Origin: Archivesica marissinica
Taxonomy: Eukaryota > Mollusca > Bivalvia > Venerida > Vesicomyidae
Direction of reading: 5' to 3'
Assembly (NCBI GenBank): GCA_014843695.1
Contig: CM026403.1
Location: forward strand, 5,971,281-6,035,280
DNA length: 64,000 nucleotides
The notes beneath the pieces were generated by a model. That model made no database searches and had not been told where the DNA came from. It saw only the letters and a list, made by a program, of their open reading frames with translations. Within the stretch, counting starts at the first letter, position 1. Every line of letters starts with the position of its first letter. Shown here piece by piece: positions 1 to 12,372 of the stretch. The position numbers and the translations under genes were made by a program.

Positions 1-118
1 TAGAACTCCAGCCTTCCAGGATAGAACTCCAGCCTTCCAGGATAGAACTCCAGCCTTCCAGGATAGAACTCCAGCCTTCCAGGATAGAACTCCAGCCTTC
101 CAGGATAGAACTACTGCC
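1..118. repeat. 21-bp tandem repeat, cut by the window edge
   Basis: Five identical 21-bp units (each starting TAGAACTCCAGCC) lie head to tail, followed by a sixth that diverges at TAGAACTACTGCC. The array runs off the left edge, so its true length is unknown. No coding signal is visible. Confidence 0.95.
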
Positions 119-1269
119 GTTCTAGTCGTTATACAGGTATATAGATTTTCGGAAAATATGAATTGGTATAAATGTACTAGGATGCATTATGGGTATATCG
201 CGGTATTAGCTATTAAAAACCAAACTACAGATATACCATTATGTACCTGAATTTAAAACTCATTGTGCTTCATCCTATGACTTCTCCACTTCAACATTAC
301 AAATACACAAAGAAGAAATATTGGGAATCACTTGTGTTTATCATGTTTTTGGCGCCATCGTGTCAGTAGTTACGTAATCAGTAGTTCCGAGTATACCGCG
401 GCAAATGGACGAGGCCCTGATTTGGGTGTTTACACAAAGGTAGTCATAATAAAAGTATGCAAGTATTTGATATAGATCTTAATCTGTATTATATGTAACT
501 CTAGCAGTAAATTTATCATTTTAACATAAAACATGAATATTTTTTTAATCTCCCACCAGAAAACAACAATGGGCCTACTTTTTATGAATAATAAAATGTG
601 GGAATCTGGCTATATCACCACATGTCAATAGATGTACATCACGGGAGAAAGTTCCAGAGATATGAACATCAATTTGTTTTTAATAAAAAATACTAAATTT
701 GGTGGGAAAACTGTTTTGAAAAATAATCATTCAGTAGAAAAAGCGCATCTCGGACCTTAAAATTATGCCCATATTTGGTAATACGGGAATTACGTAGTAA
801 CCTAAACACGTGATCAAAACTGCTTCATTCATAAATACCAGACAGCAGACCACCATTTTACAAAGTTGGAATGAACAAATATATATATTATGGACATTTG
901 GAGCATTTTATCATATAAAGGGGTGGGGTAATTTTGCATAGATCTTGATATTCACTAAGCATCTTGCATCAGTAAATTACTTGCCACTTACATTGACAGT
1001 TTATGATTTCTTGTTTATCAACACATGTTTACCTTTCTGGGTCAACACTGATCCAATGTAAAGAATGATAGGTGGCGTTATTTTACCTCGTTCTGAAAAA
1101 TTGTGGATGCCTCGGTATGTCAAAACCAGCGGTATGTTAAGAAACGACTATACATAGAAATTTGCTGCATGTACATATCCGAGAGATATATCACGCGATT
1201 GTTTATATAAATATTCATGGTGAACAATGGGAGATACTATTCCTGGGGGCCGCTATTCCTGTACATAAT
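119..1269. other. AT-rich intergenic or intronic DNA, no gene seen
   Basis: I see no convincing exon, RNA gene or long repeat here. Open frames are short and lack splice or family signatures. If the minus-strand gene at 4.5-14.8 kb continues leftward, this may be intron. Confidence 0.5.
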
Positions 1270-1558
1270 ATTTATATGCACCGAATCCCTGTGGTATTGC
1301 TCACGACTTGCGACAATGAACGGTTACACCCAATTTTGAGCAGCAACCTCGCTTCTCACCAATGCAACCCGGGTTCGATCCTCGGACCGGGAAGTATGTG
1401 AGATGGTACGGTGATCGCCAGCTCGGACAAGTGGGTTTTCTCCGGGTACTACGGTTGCCTCCCACATGAATGACCACATTTACACCAACGAGAGTGATTA
1501 ATACAAGTTGTTAAAACTTGCTTCGCAATCGTTGTAAAATAAATAAAGTTTTTAAAAA
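1270..1558 (+). repeat. tRNA-derived SINE, family I
   Basis: The head carries a B-box-like GGGTTCGATCC at about 1371. A central block follows with GTGGGTTTTCTCCGGGTA and a CCTCCCACA motif (about 1430-1467), the type of conserved core shared by invertebrate SINE superfamilies. The tail (TTGTTAAAACTTGCTTCGCA and an AATAAATAAAG end) recurs in the SINE at 48703-48903. Related pieces occur at 29308-29400 (head) and 31195-31300 (core). I cannot name the superfamily from sequence alone; a MetaSINE-type core is a guess. Confidence 0.7.
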
Positions 1559-1654
1559 ATCTCGGACTGGATGATATTACTATATCTACCTGTTAATTTG
1601 TTGACTACAATTTCTATGATTGGCAGATGAATTCGGCAATGTGTATAATCATTT

Positions 1655-1775
1655 GATGTCGATGTTACTGGGTGATGTGTTCGCTGTACAATATTGTGAA
1701 GTATAATTTCCCCGTGGAATGCCTTACGTGCTGACATAATAATCACCTTTGATTAGTGCATGTAAACCCCAGATA
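1655..1775 (+). repeat. Dispersed repeat R3, copy 1
   Basis: The segment from GATGTTACTGGGTGATG through GTGAAGTATAATTTCCCC to GTGCATGTAAACCCC is matched closely at 30833-30955. That second copy sits next to a 36-bp tandem repeat built on the same GTTACTGGGTGATG motif. The element class is unknown. Confidence 0.75.
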
Positions 1776-1892
1776 CTCATACATATTGTATTTATTGCAA
1801 ACAACTAAAAATGCACATAATCTTGCAGCAAACAACTAAAAATGCACACGTAATCTTGGACATTTGTTTGAGATTACCAGTAGTGATACTGT

Positions 1893-2075
1893 ACATAGTG
1901 GTTATGGTGGGAGATGCATATTAACACGTTGGACTGGTAATCCAGGGACAGCAGGTTCGATTCCCCGTCTGACCCTAATAAAATTAACAGTCTTTCAGAT
2001 GGGAATTAAACCGAGGTCTTGTGTGGTGCTTTACACCGTGCACGTAAAAGAACCAGAGGAGACTCTGGAATGAGA
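1893..2075 (+). repeat. tRNA-derived SINE, family II, 3'-truncated
   Basis: The tRNA-like head includes an anticodon-arm-like GGACTGGTAATCCAGG and a B box GGTTCGATTCCC. It is followed by the family body: CAGTCTTTCAGATGG, the ACCGAGGTCTTGTGT block, GCACGTAAAAGAACC and GAGGAGACTCTGGAATG. It ends before the 3' tail seen in the copies at 3815-4096 and 17318-17606. Those copies confirm that it is an interspersed repeat and not a functional tRNA gene. Confidence 0.8.
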
Positions 2076-2079
2076 CTCA

Positions 2080-2165
2080 GTCAGGGCTCAAGCTAAACTC
2101 CAAATTTAGGGAGAAGTGAGAAAATTTAGGGAGAAGTGGGGAGACTTTTGAATGACTGCAAATAA
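2080..2165 (+). repeat. Dispersed repeat R1, partial copy a
   Basis: The stretch from GGGCTCAAGCTAAACTCC through GGGAGAAGTGGGGAGAC to AATGACTGCA matches 12364-12475, where a longer copy continues. A third copy without this part lies at 28655-29098. The class is unknown and no coding capacity is visible. Confidence 0.75.
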
Positions 2166-2349
2166 TGAAACCGTATTTAGTCGAGGATTGCAGAATATAC
2201 ATTGTAGGTACTATTGTATGTAGAAAAGCTGCAGGGCATTCATTAGACTTTGAAAGTGAAAGAGTCAATGACCCTTGAGGTCAAATCACAAGAGTGTCAA
2301 GCTGTATATTTCAAGAGTCAATATGCATGTTGATACTTTCCGTACTACA

Positions 2350-2428
2350 GGTTCCCCGACCATTCATATAATTACCCGACCATATAATTACCCGACCATA
2401 TAATTACATTACCCGACCATATAATTAC
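2350..2428. repeat. Short 16-22-bp tandem repeat
   Basis: Four to five units of CCCGACCATATAATTA occur in a row, the first and fourth carrying small insertions. It is a simple low-copy minisatellite. Confidence 0.9.
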
Positions 2429-3235
2429 CTCTAGACCAAGGTTTGTCAATGGTGCAACCAGACCTAATTTTTTTATCAGAATTAGAGAAAACATTGACTA
2501 CTTTGCCGAGTTGGGTTTAGGATCTTACAACTAAGTTTGATGATGATTTAACCTTTTATTGTGCACGAAATTGTACCGATCGAGGAAACGGATCGTAAAA
2601 CCGTTAATTTGCATATATTTCTTATATAAAGCAGACATATTCATTTCAATATAATATGAAAATTTGAATTTAAAGACGTTTGTATGCATTTTTAATATGC
2701 ATAACTTGTATCATTTGCGAAATCAACTAAAAGTCTAATACGAAATAGTCGGAATTACTATTAAAACAGGTGATTTTCATAAATATATTTAGTTACCAAA
2801 TGAAATAAATCAGTAAAACTGCTAAAATTTTTTTTTTTTTGGTTACGAGACCAAACCTTTTTTGGTTACGGCAGCGATCGGGGCCCCGGCATCAGCATAT
2901 TCGAAATGCATGATTCTACACTAGCTATCAATTTTAAATACGCTGTATACACGTACATGTAGGCACTGAAGCACAGAATATTACCGACATATTTTCGACA
3001 ATATCACTTACCTGTATATTTCCACACTGATTGTTATAAATTGGTATCTTGTGTCATACAATATCGATAATTTGAATAAAGATCATCCGGCTATTTATGT
3101 TAATTAGACTGGGAATTATGTAAATATGTTTGCTTCGGCGTCGCTGATTGGCTATGCATATTAACGGTATTAGAATGAATGTATTATACTTATGCTAAAA
3201 CTTTCATACTCAATATGAATGTATTTATACATGCT
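2429..3235. other. No gene or recognisable element seen
   Basis: This is AT-rich sequence with one GC-rich patch near 2865-2895 (GCAGCGATCGGGGCCCCGGC). I found no exon borders with matching open frames and no repeat shared with the rest of the window. Confidence 0.45.
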
Positions 3236-3239
3236 TTTC

Positions 3240-3352
3240 TCATGTGTTGAATTGTCATTGTCTATGTATGTAATTGTGTACCACCATACATGTTTTTGCT
3301 GGCGATGAACATCTTATGTTTATGCCAAATAATAAACTTTGAACTTTGGTAT
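3240..3352 (+). mobile_element. Possible 3' end of a LINE
   Basis: The segment ends in AATAAACTTTGAACTTTGG, which resembles 3' termini of some non-LTR retrotransposons. No reverse-transcriptase sequence is attached, so this rests on the tail alone and the call is weak. Confidence 0.3.
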
Positions 3353-3576
3353 TAAGTTGATTGGATCGGCAATTATCAGGATGTCGGGGGAGATTAGCTT
3401 AATATGTCTGGCGACGTGAATTTCTAGACTGTTAAATGACAGAACGTATTACCATTAATTACCAATTATATCCTTCAAAAATAAGGCAAAACGGATGTCG
3501 CCCTGATGTCTATTGTCGGCGAAGTGGTGGAAAATAAAGCAACCACTTCGCCCGAATCACTCTCTAGCGTGAGCCC

Positions 3577-3672
3577 TGCACTATCCTCCAAACATCTAAA
3601 ACGACTAATCTCTTCAGGAGGCGTCGCTCATATGGGCAACTGGTAGAGACGATAAATAAACGGAAAACACAC
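3577..3672 (+). repeat. SINE family II, 3' tail only
   Basis: GCACTATCCTCCAAACATC through CTCTTCAGGAGGCGTCGCTC to GATAAATAAACGGAAAACAC matches the last 90 bases of the full family II copy at 17318-17606. This is a 5'-truncated SINE insertion. Confidence 0.8.
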
Positions 3673-3814
3673 AATGCATAGCTCAGTGGTCTAATCGTTT
3701 CAACACTAGTCTTACTTGAAACTATTTCTTTAGTTCTGCGGTTTCATATTATAGTGAAATGAGGCTCACGACAGGTTCAGTTAAAATTAATAAAATGGGA
3801 TAACAAATATTATA

Positions 3815-4096
3815 TTAGCTGGCTGGACTGGTAATCCAGGGATCGCAGGTTCGATCCCCCATCTGACCCTAATAAAAAAATAAAAAAATAAAACAGTCTT
3901 TCAGATGGGCCGTTAAACTGAGGTCTTGTGTCGGTGCTTTACACCGTGCACGTAAAAGAACCAGAGGAGACTCTGGAATGGGTCTCTTTCTGTATCATAG
4001 CACTATCCTCCAAAATCTAAAATGACTAATCTCTTCAGGAGGCGTCGCTCATATGGGTAACCGGTAGCGACGATAAATAAACGTAAAACACACATT
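3815..4096 (+). repeat. tRNA-derived SINE, family II
   Basis: A nearly complete copy. The A-box half of the head is lost or diverged, the B box is GGTTCGATCCCC, and the body and tail match the copy at 17318-17606. The tail is GACGATAAATAAACGTAAAA. Confidence 0.85.
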
Positions 4097-4198
4097 ATAT
4101 TCGCAGAAATCATTGGAATCATAAAAGAAATTTTGTGTTTATTGTTGTAAGATAGGATTTTATTTCATCTTGTGATCAAACCACTCACTGAAAAACAT

Positions 4199-4447
4199 AA
4201 TTTGGTGATCACTCGATGAAATATATTCCAATTTGGTGATCACTCGATGAAATATATTCCAATTTGGTGATCACTCGACAAAATATATTCCAATTTGGTG
4301 ATCACTCGATGAAATATATTCCAATTTGGTTAACACTCGATAAAATATATTCCAATTTGGTGATCACTTGATGAAATATATTCCAATTTGGTGATCACTC
4401 GAAATATATTCCAATTTGGTGATCACTCGATGAAATATATTCCAATT
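4199..4447. repeat. 31-bp tandem repeat, about 8 units
   Basis: The unit begins AATTTGGTGATCACTCGATG and ends AAATATATTCC. Eight copies show point changes, and one has a 3-bp deletion. It lies just beyond the donor end of the minus-strand exon at 4534-4674 but does not resemble that exon. Confidence 0.95.
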
Positions 4448-4533
4448 TTACACTAATAAACAGTTAACACAAATATCTTCATTTCATAAAGATATCCTAA
4501 AATTATGTTTTTTCTAAGAGCAGAAATAATTAC

Positions 4534-4674
4534 CATTTGCACTCTGTCTACATTCTCATACAGGATCGAGGCTAATGCTCTCAGTATGTCCGGTCTAGCC
4601 CATGTCTGACATCTCTCCGTCGCCTTCATTAAATAATCTATAATGGTACATCTACAATTGTCTGTCAGGTGTAG
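4534..4674 (-). CDS. Exon 3 of a host gene of unknown function (47 codons)
   Basis: Read on the minus strand, a pyrimidine-rich tract and AG precede the exon at 4675-4676, and the exon ends ATG|GTAATT with the donor at 4532-4533. The 141-nt interior is open in phase 0 at both ends. It encodes a helix-rich segment including CTIIDYLMKATERC and WARPDILRALASILYEN, which looks like an armadillo/HEAT-type or other alpha-helical fold. It joins in phase to exons at 12061-12168 and 14615-14785. I do not recognise the family. Its first roughly 28 nt and acceptor resemble the neighbouring 31-bp minisatellite at 23 of 31 positions. Later exons would lie left of the window. Confidence 0.68.
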
Positions 4675-4677
4675 CTG

Positions 4678-6232
4678 AAATAAAACAGTATAACTGTATA
4701 TCTACTGTGGTCTGTCAACTATAACTGTATATCTACTGTGGTCTGTCAACTATAACTGTATATCTACTGTGGTCTGTCAACTATAACTGTATATCTACTG
4801 TGGACTGTCAACTATAACTGTATATCTGCTGTGGTCTGTCAACTATAACTGTATATCTACTGTGGACTGTCAACTATAACTGTATATCTGCTGTGGTCTG
4901 TCAACCATAAATGTATATCTACTGTGGTCTGTCAACTATAACTGTATATCTACTGTGGTCTGTCAACTATATCTGTATATCTACTGTGGTCTGTCAACTA
5001 TATCTGTATATCTACTGTGGTCTGTCAACTATAACTGTATATCCACTGTGGTCTGTCAACTATAACTGTATATCTACTGTGGTATGTCAACTATATCTGT
5101 ATATCTACTGTGGACTGTCAACTATAACTGTATATCTACTGTGGTCTGTCAACTATAACTGTATATCTACTGTGGTCTGTCAACTATAACTGTATATCTA
5201 CTGTGGTCTGTCAACTATATCTGTATATCTACTGTGGTCTGTCAACTATAACTGTATATCTACTGTGGACTGTCAACTATAACTGTATATCTACTGTGGT
5301 CTGTCAACTATAACTGTACATCTACTGTGGTCTGTCAACTATAACTGTATATCTACTGTGGTCTGTCAACTATAACTGTATATCTGCTGTGGACTGTCAA
5401 CCATAACTGTATATCTACTGTGGTCTGTCAACTATAACTGTATATCTGCTGTGGACTGTCAACTATAACTGTATATCTACTGTGGTCTGTCAACTATAAC
5501 TGTATATCTACTGTGGACTGTCAACCATAACTGTATATCTACTGTGGTCTGTCAACTATATCTGTATATCTACTGTGGTCTGTCAACTATAACTGTATAT
5601 CTACTGTGGTCTGTCAACTATATCTGTATATCTACTGTGGTCTGTCAACTATAACTGTATATCTAGTTATCTACTGTGGTCTGTCAACTATATCTGTATA
5701 TCTACTGTGGTCTGTCAACTATAACTGTATATCTACTGTGGTCTGTCAACTATATATGTATATCTACTGTGGTCTGTCAACTATAACTGTATATCTACTG
5801 TGGTCTGTCAACCATAACTGTATATCTAGTTATCTACTGTGGTCTGTCAACTATAACTGTATATCTACTGTGGTCTGTCAACTATAACTGTATATCTACT
5901 GTGGTATGTCAACTATATCTGTATATCTACTGTGGACTGTCAACTATAACTGTATATCTACTGTGGTCTGTCAACTATAACTGTATATCTACTGTGGTCT
6001 GTCAACTATAACTGTACATCTACTGTGGTCTGTCAACTATAACTGTATATCTACTGTGGACTGTCAACTATAACTGTATATCTACTGTGGTCTGTCAACT
6101 ATAACTGTATATCTACTGTGGTCTGTCAACTATAACTGTATATCTACTGTGGTCTGTCAACTAAATCTGTATATCTACTGTGGTCTGTCAACTATAACTG
6201 TATATCTAGTTATCTACTGTGGTCTGTCAACC
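4678..6232. repeat. 31-bp minisatellite, about 49 units, intronic
   Basis: The unit contains TATATCTACTGTGGTCTGTC followed by AACTATAACTG. Units vary at a few positions (TCTGCTG, GGACTG, ATATCTG), and occasional hybrid units contain TAGTTATCTACTG. It lies in the minus-strand gene's intron between exon 2 (12061-12168) and exon 3 (4534-4674), directly upstream of the exon 3 acceptor. Open frames in it come only from the repeat. Confidence 0.97.
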
Positions 6233-6239
6233 ATAAATA

Positions 6240-6585
6240 TATATCTATTATTACATGTATACGTATAACAGTCCAATGGCTAGTCTCCATTCATTATTAC
6301 AGGTATACGTATAACAGTCCAATGGCTAGTCTCCATTCATTATTACAGGTATACGTATAACAGTCCAATGGCTAGTCTCCATTCATTATTACAGGTATAC
6401 GTATAACAGTTCAATGGCTAGTCTCCATTCATTATTACAGGTATACGTATAACAGTTCAATGGCTAGTCTCCATTCATTATTACAGGTATACGTATAACA
6501 GTTCAATGGCTAGTCTCCATTGATTATTACAGGTATACGTATAACAGTCCAATGGCTAGTCTTCATTGATTATTACAGATATTCT
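6240..6585. repeat. 46-bp minisatellite, about 7.5 units
   Basis: The unit starts ATTATTACAGGTATACGTAT and ends GGCTAGTCTCCATTC. Copies differ mainly at CAGTCC versus CAGTTC and CATTCA versus CATTGA. It abuts the 31-bp array on its left. Confidence 0.95.
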
Positions 6586-6611
6586 AGGTTCAAATATAAC
6601 TGTTGATTAAT

Positions 6612-6741
6612 GAGCGGCGCAATTCGCGTTGAAACGAGCGTTCTGATTGGATTATTAGAATGCAACTAGATGTTTGTTTTTTATATGAAGAATAATCATA
6701 ATCCAATCAGAACGCTCGTTTCAACGCGAACTGCGCCGCTT
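6612..6741. mobile_element. MITE-like hairpin element
   Basis: About 43-45 bp at each end form near-perfect inverted repeats: left AGCGGCGCAATTCGCGTTGA, right ending TCAACGCGAACTGCGCCGCT. They continue through GAACGCTCG to the ATCCAATCAGAA block. A short non-homologous AT-rich spacer separates the arms. This is the layout of a short non-autonomous DNA transposon. I could not define a clear target-site duplication. Confidence 0.85.
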
Positions 6742-7054
6742 GAGAAATTTTCAAAACAAATTGAAAAATTCTCTGAAATCTCTTTTTGACGTACATTTTT
6801 GCCGAATAAACCTACACGTTAGTGGAAACACGTTTTATTGATAATGTTATTCATTGTTAAAACTCTCCCGTTGAAGATTTTTTTTTGTTGCTGACAGAAC
6901 CCGTGTCCTAGTATGGAAATGTGACCTGCTATGGCCAATGTCTGTGGCAATTGTTTGCTAAGTATACATGCACACAGCTTAAAGTTGTGTTTTATTTGAA
7001 GAACAATATAAAGACTCGGGATAGGCGTTATATTTGGACAGATTTGTACAAAAT

Positions 7055-7166
7055 TGTTTCAGATAGGGCCATTTTACTCATCGATGCGAAATCTGACATC
7101 CCACAGAGTAGAATCCCTGTACTTAAATATATATATACTAGTACCCACAAACGTACCGAATCCCTG
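7055..7166 (+). repeat. Dispersed repeat R2, copy 1
   Basis: The stretch GGGCCATTTTACTCATCGAT through CACAGAGTAGAATCCCTGTA to CGAATCCCTGTGC reappears as its reverse complement at 29868-29990. The large 52/56-bp array starts immediately after this element. The class is unknown. Confidence 0.8.
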
Positions 7167-10100
7167 TGCAACAGACAGACGTCCTATTTCCCAAAGCATT
7201 ATACATGTACATACTGTATATATTCCACAGACAGACATCCTATTTCCCAAAGCATTATACATGTACATACCGTATATATTCCACAGACAGACATCCTATT
7301 TCCCAAAGCATTATACATGTACATACTGTATATATTCCACAGACGTCCTATTTCCCAAAGCATTATACATGTACATACTGTATATATTCCACAGACATCC
7401 TATCTCCCAAAGCATTATACATGTACATACTGTATATATTCCACAGACATCCTATTTCCCAAAGCATTATACATGTACATACTGTATATATTCCACAGAC
7501 AGACATCCTATTTCCCAAAGCATTATACATGTACATACTGTATATATTCCACAGACAGACGTCCTATTTCCCAAAGCATTATACATGTACATACTGTATA
7601 TATTCCACAGACATCCTATCTCCCAAAGCATTATACATGTACATACTGTATATATTCCACAGACAGACATCCTATCTCCCAAAGCATTATACATGTACAT
7701 ACTGTATATATTCCACAGACAGACGTCCTATTTCCCAAAGCATTATACATGTACATACTGTATATATTCCACAGACAGACATCCTATTTCCCAAAGCATT
7801 ATACATGTACATACTGTATATATTCCACAGACAGACATCCTATTTCCCAAAGCATTATACATGTACATACTGTATATATTCCACAGACAGACGTCCTATT
7901 TCCCAAAGCATTATACATGTACATACTGTATATATTCCACAGACATCCTATTTCCCAAAGCATTATACATGTACATACTGTATATATTCCACAGACAGAC
8001 ATCCTATCTCCCAAAGCATTATACATGTACATACCGTATATATTCCACAGACAGACGTCCTATTTCCCAAAGCATTATACATGTACATACTGTATATATT
8101 CCACAGACATCCTATCTCCCAAAGCATTATACATGTACATACTGTATATATTCCACAGACATCCTATTTCCCAAAGCATTATACATGTACATACTGTATA
8201 TATTCCACAGACAGACATCCTATCTCCCAAAGCATTATACATGTACATACTGTATATATTCCACAGACAGACGTCCTATTTCCCAAAGCATTATACATGT
8301 ACATACTGTATATATTCCACAGACAGACATCCTATTTCCCAAAGCATTATACATGTACATACTGTATATATTCCACAGACATCCTATTTCCCAAAGCATT
8401 ATACATGTACATACTGTATATATTCCACAGACAGACATCCTATTTCCCAAAGCATTATACATGTACATACTGTATATATTCCACAGACAGACATCCTATC
8501 TCCCAAAGCATTATACATGTACATACTGTATATATTCCACAGACAGACAGACATCCTATTTCCCAAAGCATTATACATGTACATACTGTATATATTCCAC
8601 AGACAGACATCCTATTTCCCAAAGCATTATACATGTACATACTGTATATATTCCACAAACAGACGTCCTATTTCCCAAAGCATTATACATGTACATACTG
8701 TATATATTCCACAGACAGACGTCCTATTTCCCAAAGCATTATACACGTACATACCGTATATATTCCACAGACAGACGTCCTATTTCCCAAAGCATTATAC
8801 ATGTACATACTGTATATATTCCACAGACATCCTATCTCCCAAAGAATTATACATGTACATACTGTATATATTCCACAGACAGACATCCTATTTCCCAAAG
8901 CATTATACATGTACATACCGTATATATTCCACAGACATCCTATCTCCCAAAGCATTATACACGTATATACCGTATATATTCCACAGACAGACATCCTATT
9001 TCCCAAAGCATTATACATGTACATACTGTATATATTCCACAGACGTCCTATTTCCCAAAGCATTATACATGTACATACTGTATATATTCCACAGACATCC
9101 TATCTCCCAAAGCATTATACATGTACATACTGTATATATTCCACAGACAGACATCCTATTTCCCAAAGCATTATACATGTACATACTGTATATATTCCAC
9201 AGACAGACATCCTATTTCCCAAAGCATTATACATGTACATACTGTATATATTCCACAGACAGACGTCCTATTTCCCAAAGCATTATACATGTACATACTG
9301 TATATATTCCACAGACATCCTATTTCCCAAAGCATTATACATGTACATACTGTATATATTCCACAGACAGACGTCCTATTTCCCAAAGCATTATACATGT
9401 ACATACTGTATATATTCCACAGACAGACGTCCTATTTCCCAAAGCATTATACATGTACATACTGTATATATTCCACAGACAGACATCCTATTTCCCAAAG
9501 CATTATACATGTACATACTGTATATATTCCACAGACAGACATCCTATTTCCCAAAGCATTATACATGTACATACTGTATATATTCCACAGACAGACATCC
9601 TATTTCCCAAAGCATTATACATGTACATACTGTATATATTCCACAGACAGACATCCTATTTCCCAAAGCATTATACATGTACATACTGTATATATTCCAC
9701 AGACAGACATCCTATTTCCCAAAGCATTATACATGTACATACTGTATATATTCCACAGACAGACGTCCTATTTCCCAAAGCATTATACATGTACATACTG
9801 TATATATTCCACAGACAGACATCCTATTTCCCAAAGCATTATACATGTACATACTGTATATATTCCACAGACAGACGTCCTATTTCCCAAAGCATTATAC
9901 ATGTACATACTGTATATATTCCACAGACGTCCTATTTCCCAAAGCATTATACATGTACATACTGTATATATTCCACAGACATCCTATTTCCCAAAGCATT
10001 ATACATGTACATACTGTATATATTCCACAGACAGACTCCTATTTCCCAAAGCATTATACATGTACATACTGTATATATTCCACAGACGTCCTATTTCCCA

Positions 10101-11920
10101 AAGCATTATACATGTACATACTGTATATATTCCACAGACATCCTATTTCCCAAAGCATTATACATGTACATACCGTATATATTCCACAGACATCCTATCT
10201 CCCAAAGCATTATACATGTACATACCGTATATATTCCACAGACATCCTATTTCCCAAAGCATTATACATGTAGTACATACTGTATATATTCCACAGACAG
10301 ACATCCTATCTCCCAAAGCATTATACATGTACATACTGTATATATTCCACAGACAGACATCCTATCTCCCAAAGCATTATACATGTAGTACATACTGTAT
10401 ATATTCCACAGACAGACATCCTATTTCCCAAAGCATTATACATGTACATACTGTATATATTCCACAGACAGACATCCTATTTCCCAAAGCATTATACATG
10501 TACATACTGTATATATTCCACAGACAGACATCCTATTTCCCAAAGCATTATACATGTACATACTGTATATATTCCACAGACGTCCCTATTTCCCAAAGCA
10601 TTATACATGTAGTACATACTGTATATATTCCACAGACAGACGTCCTATTTCCCAAAGCATTATACATGTACATACTGTATATATTCCACAGACAGACGTC
10701 CTATTTCCCAAAGCATTATACACGTACATACTGTATATATTCCACAGACATCCTATTTCCCAAAGCATTATACATGTACATACTGTATATATTCCACAGA
10801 CATCCTATCTCCCAAAGCATTATACATGTACATACTGTATATATTCCACAGACAGACGTCCTATTTCCCAAAGCATTATACATGTACATACTGTATATAT
10901 TCCACAGACGTCCTATTTCCCAAAGCATTATACATGTACATACTGTATATATTCCACAGACATCCTATTTCCCAAAGCATTATACATGTACATACTGTAT
11001 ATATTCCACAGACAGACATCCTATTTCCCAAAGCATTATACATGTACATACTGTATATATTCCACAGACAGACATCCTATTTCCCAAAGCATTATACATG
11101 TACATACTGTATATATTCCACAGACAGACGTCCTATTTCCCAAAGCATTATACATGTACATACTGTATATATTCCACAGACAGACATCCTATCTCCCAAA
11201 GCATTATACATGTACATACTGTATATATTCCACAGACAGACGTCCTATTTCCCAAAGCATTATACATGTACATACCGTATATATTCCACAGACAGACATC
11301 CTATTTCCCAAAGCATTATACATGTACATACCGTATATATTCCACAGACAGACATCCTATTTCCCAAAGCATTATACATGTACATACCGTATATATTCCA
11401 CAGACAGACATCCTATTTCCCAAAGCATTATACATGTACATACTGTATATATTCCACAGACAGACGTCCTATTTCCCAAAGCATTATACATGTACATACT
11501 GTATATATTCCACAGACAGACATCCTATCTCCCAAAGCATTATACACGTACATACTGTATATATTCCACAGACAGACGTCCTATTTCCCAAAGCATTATA
11601 CATGTAGTACATACCGTATATATTCCACAGACAGACATCCTATCTCCCAAAGCATTATACACATACATACCGTATATATTCCACAGACAGACATCCTATC
11701 TCCCAAAGCATTATACACGTACATACCGTATATATTCCACAGACGTCCTATTTCCCAAAGCATTATACATGTACATACTGTATATATTCCACAGACAGAC
11801 GTCCTATTTCCCAAAGCATTATACACGTACATACCGTATATATTCCACAGACAGACGTCCTATTTCCCAAAGCATTATACTTATACATACCGTATATTCC
11901 ACAGACAGACGTCCTATCGG
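7167..11920. repeat. 52/56-bp minisatellite, about 87 units
   Basis: The core unit reads CCTATTTCCCAAAGCATTAT then ACATGTACATACTGTATATA and TTCCACAGAC. Units are 52 bp, 56 bp with one extra AGAC, or rarely 60 bp. Variants include ACATCC/ACGTCC, TTTCCC/TCTCCC, CTGTA/CCGTA, ACACGT and a GTAGTAC insertion. The plus strand of the unit has no stop triplet in any frame, so kilobase-long open frames appear in all three plus frames. This comes from composition, not coding. It lies in the large intron of the minus-strand gene and ends about 140 bp from exon 2. Confidence 0.97.
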
Positions 11921-12060
11921 TACAATGACTCTCCAGCCACAGTTTAGAGTTATAGCCATGATCGACTTGTGTCTGAGAATATACGTAATGGGGCATATCC
12001 CAGGCACTTACACCCCAACTACAACTACAACAGCTGATCATGATGTCCTTGAGCTATTAC

Positions 12061-12168
12061 CATTTGCTTCCATATCCAGATGTTTGCTATTTGACTCAAC
12101 TTCACAACAAGCTTGTCATCATGTTGAGGTACAGTAGAACATAGTTTCAGCAAGAGGCTGTTCCCGTC
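12061..12168 (-). CDS. Exon 2 of the same unknown host gene (36 codons)
   Basis: On the minus strand the acceptor reads TTTATATTTCAG|GACGGG and the donor ATG|GTAATA. The 108-nt interior is open in phase 0 and encodes a stretch with LLLKLCSTVPQHDD and KLSQIANIWIWKQM, helical in character. The phase matches exon 1 upstream (14615-14785) and exon 3 downstream (4534-4674). The family is not recognised. Confidence 0.68.
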
Positions 12169-12254
12169 CTGAAATATAAACAATAGTCTCTCACTGCCAT
12201 TTTTTTCTACCATTTTTTAACTGGGACAAAGACTAGGATCAGGGATCCACTGAA

Positions 12255-12372
12255 TAACCCTTTGCCTGCTGAGTAAATAAAATCATATTTGCAAACCAGA
12301 TCAGCCATGTTGTTAGCTATTCAGCCAAGTGTTTTAGCTCCACTATACGAATAGCAAACAGTATCAGGGCTC
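12255..12372 (+). mobile_element. Degenerate half of a palindromic MITE
   Basis: AACCCTTTGCCTGCTGAG and TAAATAAAATCATATTTGCA match the left terminus of the element at 32790-32976. The right arm is replaced by CGAATAGCAAACAGTATCAG and then repeat R1. It is a partial copy, inside intron 1 of the minus-strand gene. Confidence 0.6.

Noticed and set aside
6921..12137. Very long plus-strand open frames (1155, 1517, 1035 and 527 codons) as repeat proteins
   Set aside because: They consist almost wholly of the 52/56-bp array, occur in all three frames, and have no splice or start context.
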